A stretch of 44,522 bases of DNA from DATJQA01 sp038057515 (GTDB taxonomy: Bacteria > Patescibacteriota > Minisyncoccia > UBA6257 > 2-01-FULL-56-20): positions 1-44,522 of the forward strand of contig JBBUDB010000017.1 in NCBI GenBank assembly GCA_038057515.1, read 5' to 3'. The notes under the pieces were generated by a model that did not search any database, was not told the origin of the DNA, and saw nothing but the letters and a program-made list of their open reading frames with translations. Shown here one piece after another: positions 40,064 through 44,522 of this stretch (the first letter of the stretch is position 1; each line of letters opens with the position of its first letter). Position numbers and translations under genes: made by a program.

Positions 40064-40110
40064 TTTTCCGAGCAGGGAACCCGCTCCGCTTAGGTTCCGC
40101 GCTCGGAAAA
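40064..40110. repeat. Long imperfect hairpin between convergent units
   Basis: The 18-base arms at 40064-40081 and 40093-40110 pair at 16 of 18 positions (TTTTCCGAGC outside, GGAACC inside), with an 11 nt loop. It is not followed by a T-run in either direction, so it is unlikely to be a simple terminator. The interval 39987-40285 contains this hairpin, the groEL terminator and the minus-strand terminator at 40234. A 25-codon frame (40122-40199) is present but unsupported. Confidence 0.6.
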
Positions 40111-40233
40111 GCGCTCACTTTATGGCGAACAAAGAGGCCGCGAGTTTTATCAAGACAACACGGCAGATGTTCGAATCCAAACACGATAATCATCTATAAA
40201 TAGCAAAAAGCCATATTCAAATAAAACGACTCA

Positions 40234-40257
40234 CCGCACCGGAGAATTCCGGTGCGG
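40234..40257 (-). terminator. Terminator of the minus-strand gene 40286-40672
   Basis: CCGCACCGGA (40234-40243), loop GAAT, TCCGGTGCGG (40248-40257): a perfect 10 bp stem. On the minus strand it leads into a TGAGTCGTTTTATTT tract. Confidence 0.72.
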
Positions 40258-40285
40258 CGGATGGTTTGTGTTCGAGCTACGTTGA

Positions 40286-40672
40286 CTAGGCCGGAGGCTG
40301 CGAGATGAGCACGCAGATGGCCTTGCCCCCGTATATCTCTTTGGTTTCGCCGTTTATGGCGCTCCAAGTGCCATACCAGCCGCCCATGCTATCGTTCACG
40401 AGGGCGTAGGTGATAGGCCCCTTGGCCGCCCACGCGGGCGGGTTCAGGTAGGTCTTCTCAAAGACCATCGATCTCCACTGGCCCGAAACCATGGCGCCCA
40501 CGATGCGGGCTTCGCCGTTCTCGTCCGTTACCGAGCCGGTGAAGCGTCCATCTCGGTCAGTCAAGATCTCGCCGTTGAAGCGTCCGATGGTCCGCCGGAT
40601 GTCGTTGATCCTTGGATCATCGAAGGCCGTCACGATGCTGGGAAACCAGAGCCCTATCATCATGTATCGCAT
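40286..40672 (-). CDS. Hypothetical beta-rich protein
   Basis: A 128-residue protein that I do not recognise. It is rich in alternating hydrophobic and aromatic residues, with several Gly-Trp or Trp-Gly turns (GQWRSM, GGWYGTWS) and a short C-terminal GKAICVLIS strand, which suggests a small beta-barrel or sandwich. The N-terminal MRYMMIGLWFPSIVTAF is hydrophobic but short of a clear signal peptide. It has a full set of own signals: promoter 40715-40743, an SD (GGAGGTG) and a terminator. Together with 5734, 6459, 28868 and 41636 it belongs to the SD-bearing single genes of this window. Confidence 0.65.
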   Translation of the reverse strand: MRYMMIGLWFPSIVTAFDDPRINDIRRTIGRFNGEILTDRDGRFTGSVTDENGEARIVGAMVSGQWRSMVFEKTYLNPPAWAAKGPITYALVNDSMGGWYGTWSAINGETKEIYGGKAICVLISQPPA

Positions 40673-40714
40673 TTCAGCGCACCTCCAGCGTTAGGTTCGA
40701 GTGAAGCTGTCGGA

Positions 40715-40743
40715 AGGGTAGAAAAAACCAGGGCGTCTGTCAA
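40715..40743 (-). promoter_or_regulatory. Promoter of the 40672 minus-strand gene
   Basis: On the minus strand: TTGACA (40743-40738), a 17 nt spacer and TACCCT (40720-40715). The leader is about 35 nt and contains an SD. Confidence 0.6.
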
Positions 40744-40814
40744 ACAAAGCGGTCTACTTATAGAGGCGTCTTGGGCGCTCCTTCCCAGCGCGGGTTTTTG
40801 ATTCTTGACACGGG

Positions 40815-40823
40815 TGGTATAAT
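40815..40823 (+). promoter_or_regulatory. Extended -10 promoter of lemA
   Basis: TGG followed by the perfect TATAAT (40818-40823), 9 bases before the lemA ATG. A T-rich TTTTTG (40795-40800) lies 17 bases upstream but matches the -35 only weakly. A GCGCT/AGCGC hairpin with a T-run (40775-40799) sits immediately upstream and could insulate it. Confidence 0.65.
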
Positions 40824-40832
40824 ACAAGAGTT

Positions 40833-41375
40833 ATGACCTACATACTCATCGCGGTCGTCGTAGTCGCGGCCTGGCTTATTCTCGACTATAACAAGCTCGT
40901 CCGACTTCGCGTCCGGGCGAAGGAAGCCGCCTCGGATATCGAGGTCCAGCAAAAGCGCCGCTACGATCTCATCCCGAACGTCATCGAGACGGTGAAGGGC
41001 TACGCCAAACATGAAGAAGGCGTTTTCACGAAGGTGACAGAGGCCCGAAGCCGTGCCATGAGCGCGACGAACCCCAAGGAAAAGCTCGCGGCCGAAAATA
41101 TGCTCTCGAACACGCTGAAGTCGCTTTTCGCGGTTTCCGAAAGCTACCCCGAGCTTAAGGCGAACGTGAATTTCCTGGAGCTTCAACGCGAGCTGGCCGA
41201 CACCGAAAACAAGATCCAGGCGGCGCGCCGGTTCTCAAACACGAATGTGCGCGACTTGAACACGGCCATTGAAACCTTCCCGACGAATATCATGGCCAAG
41301 ATGTTCGGCTTCACGGCTCTGCCGTTCTACGACGCCGAAGAAGAAACCGAAAAGCCGGTGCAGGTGAAGTTCTAA
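40833..41375 (+). CDS. LemA family protein
   Basis: A 180-residue LemA protein with one N-terminal membrane helix (about 2-18), then the family core YNKLVRLRVRAKEAASDIEVQ, QKRRYDLIPNVIETVKGYAKHE, ARSRAMSA, SLFAVSESYPELKANVNFLELQ, and the terminal RFSNTNVRDLNTAIETFPTNIMAKMFGF. It has a long helical bundle exposed to one membrane face. LemA genes are often paired with HtpX-type proteases, as here (42028), but the molecular role is not settled. Leaderless start inferred from promoter spacing. Confidence 0.93.
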   Translation: MTYILIAVVVVAAWLILDYNKLVRLRVRAKEAASDIEVQQKRRYDLIPNVIETVKGYAKHEEGVFTKVTEARSRAMSATNPKEKLAAENMLSNTLKSLFAVSESYPELKANVNFLELQRELADTENKIQAARRFSNTNVRDLNTAIETFPTNIMAKMFGFTALPFYDAEEETEKPVQVKF

Positions 41376-41407
41376 AAATATTTTCCAGAGACCATAAAAA
41401 TGATGAG

Positions 41408-41432
41408 AGCCCGTCCAACGCATGGACGGGCT
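41408..41432. terminator. Bidirectional terminator between lemA and the 57-residue gene
   Basis: AGCCCGTCCA (41408-41417), loop ACGCA, TGGACGGGCT (41423-41432): a perfect 10 bp stem. On the minus strand a TTTTTATGG tract follows, so it clearly serves the minus-strand gene; on the plus strand CTTCTTC follows lemA. Confidence 0.78.
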
Positions 41433-41462
41433 TCTTCATGATGTGTCTTTCATGTCGACCTC

Positions 41463-41636
41463 CTATCGGCCGGTGAGGGCCGAGGAGATCTCGGCGGCGT
41501 CGGACGACGGACCGAGCGTGCCCTTGGCCAGAAAGCCGAGGCCGATGAGAATCATCGCCCCCAGGACGATCGCGAGGACCTTCCCGAGAGTGAAACCCGC
41601 ATCGTGCTCGCCGTGCCGGACGGGCAGGGTGGACAT
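41463..41636 (-). CDS. Single-pass small membrane protein
   Basis: A 57-residue reading frame on the minus strand: a polar N-terminus (MSTLPVRHGEHDAG), one strong membrane helix (about residues 15-37, with LAIVLGAMILIGLGFL) and a small polar tail (PSSDAAEISSALTGR). It is supported by an excellent SD (AAGGAGGA about 5 bases before the ATG) and by the terminator at 41408-41432. On the other strand a longer open frame (41422-41778) begins inside the terminator hairpin and has no signals. I do not recognise a family. Confidence 0.68.
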   Translation of the reverse strand: MSTLPVRHGEHDAGFTLGKVLAIVLGAMILIGLGFLAKGTLGPSSDAAEISSALTGR

Positions 41637-41734
41637 GACGTTCCTCCTTAATGAAGCCCGGAGCGGACTCCTGCTACTTTTAGTGAAGCAGAAAACGATA
41701 AAATCGGCAAATCCCGGTCGGTGGATAAAATTTT

Positions 41735-41840
41735 ACCCCGTTAGAAGCAAAATGCCCCGCGGCTTGCCGCAGGGATGAATGCCAATACTACTCTTTGGCG
41801 AACACGGGGTTTAATGCCCCGCGTGAGCTTCTAACGGGGT
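41735..41840. repeat. Inverted repeat, family B copy 2, cloverleaf-like
   Basis: Outer stem ACCCCGTTAGAAGC (41735-41748) pairs perfectly with GCTTCTAACGGGGT (41827-41840). Inside are three further hairpins: CCC-GCGG/CCGC-GGG (41755-41774), TGCCAA/TTGGCG (near 41780-41800) and CGGGG/CCCCG (41805-41821). The outer arm matches the element at 37775. The gap 41637-42027 holds this element, the upstream region of the minus-strand small gene and the htpX promoter, but no other gene. Confidence 0.75.
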
Positions 41841-41938
41841 TTACTTAATTAATGAGGTTCTCCGGGCAATTCTTGCCCCTCGTCGGTCGCCTCGGGAGAC
41901 CTCGCTCGGGACAACTGATTTATACGACCTTGCTATTG

Positions 41939-41967
41939 TTGCTGAATTAGCTCGTATTTGGGATAAT
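41939..41967 (+). promoter_or_regulatory. Promoter of htpX
   Basis: TTGCTG (41939-41944), a 17 nt spacer and GATAAT (41962-41967). The leader of about 54 nt is pyrimidine-rich, has no SD, and contains two CTAG units in a stretch similar to that before the O-antigen ligase gene at 1893. Confidence 0.6.
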
Positions 41968-42027
41968 GGCGCTGTTATTCGTATTCCTCTCTCCTCTAGT
42001 CTCTAGTTTTCTAACCATCTCATCATT

Positions 42028-42936
42028 ATGACCGCCCCGAATCTTTATACGCAATCCGGTTCGAACATCCGCCGCACGTGGGCGCTCTTTACTTTTTTCT
42101 TTGCCGTCGTCATAGGTGTCGGCTGGGTCTTCTCGCGGGTCTACGGCGACCCTGGCATTCTCGTTATCGCCGTGGGTTTCAGCACCATCACGAGCTTTAT
42201 AAGCTACTGGTGGTCCGATAGCATCGTGCTTCGGATGGCGAATGCGCGGGCCATCGCGATGAAAGACAACCCCGAGCTCTATCGCATCGTCGAGAACCTC
42301 GCCATCACTGCGGGGCTACCCATGCCGCGCATTTACATCATTCCCGAACGACAACTCAATGCTTTTGCGACCGGCCGAAATCCGGAGCACGCTGTTGTGG
42401 CAGTTACCGAAGGCCTATTAGCCAAACTCGACCGTTCGGAGCTTGAGGGCGTCTTGGCGCACGAACTTTCCCATGTCGGTAACCGTGACATTCTCGTTTC
42501 GACCGTAGCCGTGGTCCTCGTCGGTTTCATCTCTCTTATTTCCGATATGTTCATGCGTTCCATGATGTGGGGCGGGCGGCGAAGCAACGATCGTGAAAGC
42601 GGAAACGGGGTGATGCTCCTTATCGCCATCGCTTTCGCCATTTTCGCGCCCATTTCGGCGACTCTCATCCAGCTTGCTATTTCACGGCGGCGTGAATCTT
42701 TGGCCGACAGCTCCGGCGCGCTCCTCACGCGCTACCCCGAGGGGCTCGCCAAAGCCCTCGAAAAGATCGCCGCCGATGTCGTGCCCATGGCCACGGCCAA
42801 GAACACCACCTCGCACCTTTGGATAGACGATCCCTTCACGGGCGACAATCGCAAGTCGTGGTGGCACAGATTGTTCATGACCCATCCGCCCATCGAAGAA
42901 AGAATTGCCGCCTTGCGGGGTATGCAAGTTAAATGA
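42028..42936 (+). CDS. htpX: HtpX-like M48 membrane metalloprotease
   Basis: A 302-residue zinc protease of the inner membrane that degrades damaged membrane proteins. There are two N-terminal helices (about 14-32 and 38-58), the zinc motif HELSH (His145, Glu146, His149) in VLAHELSHVGNRD, a second helical pair (about 155-180 and 195-215), and the third zinc ligand Glu223 in RRRESLADSSGALL. The C-terminal HPPIEERIAAL is a family hallmark. It overlaps rdgB by ATGA. Confidence 0.95.
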   Translation: MTAPNLYTQSGSNIRRTWALFTFFFAVVIGVGWVFSRVYGDPGILVIAVGFSTITSFISYWWSDSIVLRMANARAIAMKDNPELYRIVENLAITAGLPMPRIYIIPERQLNAFATGRNPEHAVVAVTEGLLAKLDRSELEGVLAHELSHVGNRDILVSTVAVVLVGFISLISDMFMRSMMWGGRRSNDRESGNGVMLLIAIAFAIFAPISATLIQLAISRRRESLADSSGALLTRYPEGLAKALEKIAADVVPMATAKNTTSHLWIDDPFTGDNRKSWWHRLFMTHPPIEERIAALRGMQVK

Positions 42937-43586
42937 TCATGAAAATTCTTATTGGCACCAAAAATCAGGCCAAGGCGCGGGAGATGAAGGAGATCTTGGG
43001 CGAGGAGTTCGAAATAGTTTCTCTTGCCGATCTACCGAACGCGCCGGATGTCGAAGAGTCGGGGAGGACCTTTGAAGAAAACGCCAAGCTGAAGGCCGAG
43101 GCGTATCACGATTTTTCGGGCCTACCGACGATCGCTGATGACGGCGGTTTCGAAATCGATGTTTTGGGCGGCGAACCAGGCGTTTTGAGCCGTCGCTGGC
43201 CTTCTATGGCCGAAGTTATCGAGGGCAAACCATGGCGTGAAGCGACCGACGAAGAGCTTGTAGAGATGACGCTCGAAAAACTTTCCGGCATGCCGAGAGA
43301 CCTGCGTTCGGCTCATCTCACGACCGTGGTTGCCTTTTTTGATGGCACGCGGATGCTGACCGCGCGCGAGAGCGTTGATGGTTTCGTTGCCAATAAGGCC
43401 GCGCCGATCAAGGAGAAGGGATTTCCGTTCCGGGCGCTTTTTCTTTTGCCGCAATTCGGAAAGCTGTATCAGGATCTCACCCCCGATGAGCACAAGGAAG
43501 TGAATCATCGGCGGCGCGCCTGGTTGAGGTTGCGAGAGATGATCAAAGCGCCGGCGGCGAAATCCGTCGAGGGTGCCACAGTATGA
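42933..43586 (+). CDS. rdgB: Non-canonical purine NTP pyrophosphatase (RdgB/HAM1 type)
   Basis: A 217-residue Ham1-family enzyme that hydrolyses dITP, XTP and similar nucleotides to monophosphates. Motifs: KILIGTKNQAKAREMKEIL (nucleotide-binding T-x-N-x-x-K), EESGRTFEENAKLKAEAY, IADDGGFEIDVLGGEPGVLSRRW (catalytic Asp pair), and the C-terminal region with HKEVNHRRRAWLRL. The usual SHR near the end reads NHRRRA here. It overlaps htpX and pyrH by four bases each, in one operon. An alternative ATG at 42939 would fit the family N-terminus slightly better. Confidence 0.9.
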   Translation: MIMKILIGTKNQAKAREMKEILGEEFEIVSLADLPNAPDVEESGRTFEENAKLKAEAYHDFSGLPTIADDGGFEIDVLGGEPGVLSRRWPSMAEVIEGKPWREATDEELVEMTLEKLSGMPRDLRSAHLTTVVAFFDGTRMLTARESVDGFVANKAAPIKEKGFPFRALFLLPQFGKLYQDLTPDEHKEVNHRRRAWLRLREMIKAPAAKSVEGATV

Positions 43587-44275
43587 GGCCATCCGCTTCG
43601 AAAACCATCGTTATCGCTTTCGGCGGTTCCATTCTCCACCCCGACGAAATAGACGTTTTATTCTTGAAGCAATTTGCCAAGTTCGTGCGCGGTGCCGCCC
43701 GTCGCGGTCGTCGCCTCGTGCTTGTCGTCGGCGGCGGGCGACTCTCGCGCCGCTTTCAGGATGCCGCCGGACGGGTGGCTCGCCTCACGAACGAAGATAA
43801 AGATTGGATCGGTATTCATGCCACGCGCCTTCACGCTCATCTTCTGCGCACCGTTTTCCGCGATATCGCCGACCCGGTGGTGATAGACAAGCGGCACCGT
43901 CTCAAAAAACTGACCCATCCGGTCACTATCGCTTCCGGCTGGCGGCCGGGCTGGTCCACCGATTACGTGGCCACCGCGCTCGCGAAGGACTTCGGCGCCC
44001 GCGAGTTCATCGTGGCCGGAAAGCCGGCGCACGTGTACGACAAAGACCCGGAAAAACACACGGACTCCAGGCCGCTCAAAGAGATTTCCTGGGCCCACTA
44101 TCGCAAGCTCATCCCGGCCAAATGGGCGCCCGGCTCCCATGCGCCGGTCGACCCGGTGGCCGCGCGCCTGGCGCACGGAGCGCATCTTGCCGCCATCATT
44201 ATAAATGGCAAGGACCTCAAGAATTTCGCGCGCCTACTCGAGGGAAAGCCGTTTGTCGGAACGACTATCAAATAA
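43583..44275 (+). CDS. pyrH: Archaeal-type UMP kinase
   Basis: A 230-residue amino-acid-kinase-fold enzyme that phosphorylates UMP. TIVIAFGGSILHPDEIDV, LVLVVGGGRLSRRFQDAA, DWIGIHATRLHAHLL and AHVYDKDPEKH, then SHAPVDPVAARLAHG and the C-terminal IIINGKDLKNFARLLEGKPFVGTTI, follow the archaeal UMP kinase form (compact; IGI-x-ATRLNA; final G-T-x-I) rather than the E. coli type. A glutamate or carbamate kinase is unlikely. It overlaps rdgB by ATGA. Confidence 0.85.
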   Translation: MRPSASKTIVIAFGGSILHPDEIDVLFLKQFAKFVRGAARRGRRLVLVVGGGRLSRRFQDAAGRVARLTNEDKDWIGIHATRLHAHLLRTVFRDIADPVVIDKRHRLKKLTHPVTIASGWRPGWSTDYVATALAKDFGAREFIVAGKPAHVYDKDPEKHTDSRPLKEISWAHYRKLIPAKWAPGSHAPVDPVAARLAHGAHLAAIIINGKDLKNFARLLEGKPFVGTTIK

Positions 44276-44337
44276 TATCGCCATCGTTGGACAGGCGAGT
44301 GGCGCGGATGGTATCGTGGTTTCGTAAAACCAGCGCT

Positions 44338-44422
44338 GGAGGGGTCGCATAGCGGTCTAGTGCGCACGCTTGGAAAGCGTGTGTGTCGAAAGGCACCGAG
44401 GGTTCGAATCCCTCCCCCTCCG
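44338..44422 (+). tRNA. tRNA-Ser (anticodon GGA)
   Basis: A class II tRNA of 85 nt. Acceptor stem GGAGGGG (44338-44344) pairs with CCCCTCC (44415-44421); discriminator G at 44422 as usual for serine. Anticodon stem CACGC/GCGTG encloses loop TTGGAAA with anticodon GGA. A long variable arm (TGTGTCGAAAGGCACC region) and the T arm GAGGG-TTCGAAT-CCCTC are present. No CCA is encoded directly after the discriminator. An inverted repeat begins exactly at its last base. Confidence 0.95.
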
Positions 44423-44470
44423 CATTACCAAAGAACGATGCCCCTTGTGGGTATCGTTCTTTGGTAATGC
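44422..44470 (+). repeat. Perfect 18-bp inverted repeat at the tRNA-Ser 3' end
   Basis: GCATTACCAAAGAACGAT (44422-44439) pairs perfectly with 44453-44470; an inner CCC/GGG extends the stem with a small loop. It starts at the discriminator base of tRNA-Ser. There is no T-run afterwards, but a stem this long could still act as a terminator or processing signal. The last 50 bases of the window show no gene. Confidence 0.75.
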
Positions 44471-44522
44471 GGTATTCATTGTACAAAGTTCGAATGTATT
44501 TTGCTGATAATCCTGATGCCGA

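Noticed and set aside
40122..40199. A 25-codon frame (MANKEAASFIKTTRQMFES start)
   Set aside because: It has no SD, no promoter and no recognisable domain; chance is sufficient. The T-loop-like GTTCGAATCC in it is not part of a foldable tRNA.
41422..41778. A 118-codon open frame on the plus strand
   Set aside because: It begins inside a terminator hairpin, has no promoter or SD, reads as low-complexity Arg/Pro/Ser sequence, runs into the family B repeat and is antisense to a better supported 57-residue gene.
41735..41840. Integron attC site
   Set aside because: The GTTAGAA and TTCTAAC boxes are present, but their order is the reverse of attC (RYYYAAC outside left, GTTRRRY outside right), and no integrase or cassette array is seen.
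44268..44486. Minus-strand frame across tRNA-Ser
   Set aside because: It is antisense to a well-folded tRNA and to the adjacent inverted repeat.

Overview
The window reads like a chromosomal segment of a Candidate Phyla Radiation bacterium (Patescibacteria, probably Parcubacteria-like). This is inferred from gene content and style, not from a marker tree. The pointers are: densely packed genes with many 4-base ATGA overlaps, almost no Shine-Dalgarno (SD) sequences, RNase Y, a LemA and HtpX neighbourhood, an archaeal-type UMP kinase, tiny zinc-ribbon and SPW proteins, and moderately high GC.

Layout. Bases 1-307 hold two divergent consensus promoters, one reading left off the window and one serving rny (308-1834). 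Bases 1893-34886 form a large surface-polysaccharide locus. It holds two O-antigen ligase/polymerase-like membrane proteins, a Wzx-type flippase, a WbaP-type phosphoglycosyl transferase, eight glycosyltransferase domains (CgeB-like, GT2 and GT4), several methyltransferases, and a rich set of GDP-sugar enzymes: gmd, fcl, a plant-like GDP-mannose 3,5-epimerase and a Gmm-like Nudix hydrolase. The most striking sub-pathway is an apparently complete route from pentose phosphates to GDP-D-glycero-D-manno-heptose: split transketolase, GmhA, an HddA-like kinase, GmhB and HddC-like nucleotidyltransferases. Next to it lie an RmlC-like epimerase and an Fcl paralogue that has lost both epimerisation residues. 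Together these suggest a modified, possibly 6-deoxy, heptose in the surface glycan.

Bases 33546-37752 hold a DedA protein, a PAP2/sphingomyelin-synthase-like phosphatase and a thiol-redox group (DsbA-like, glutaredoxin, thioredoxin reductase) with two very small proteins. Bases 37775-39986 hold repeat elements and then groES-groEL under a sigma70-type promoter with a variant CIRCE operator. The right end has lemA, a 57-residue single-TM protein on the minus strand, htpX, rdgB, an archaeal-type pyrH and tRNA-Ser(GGA) with a long inverted repeat starting at its 3' end.

Expression signals fall into two classes. Most operon-leading genes have a -10 hexamer only about 7-15 nt before the start codon and no SD, as expected for leaderless mRNAs. 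Five single genes (5734, 6459, minus 28868, minus 40672, minus 41636) instead have a leader, a clear purine-rich SD and a strong hairpin terminator. Several intergenic regions carry long inverted repeats. Two related ones (34886-35014 and 37840-37917) end in the -35 hexamer TTGACA of the next gene.
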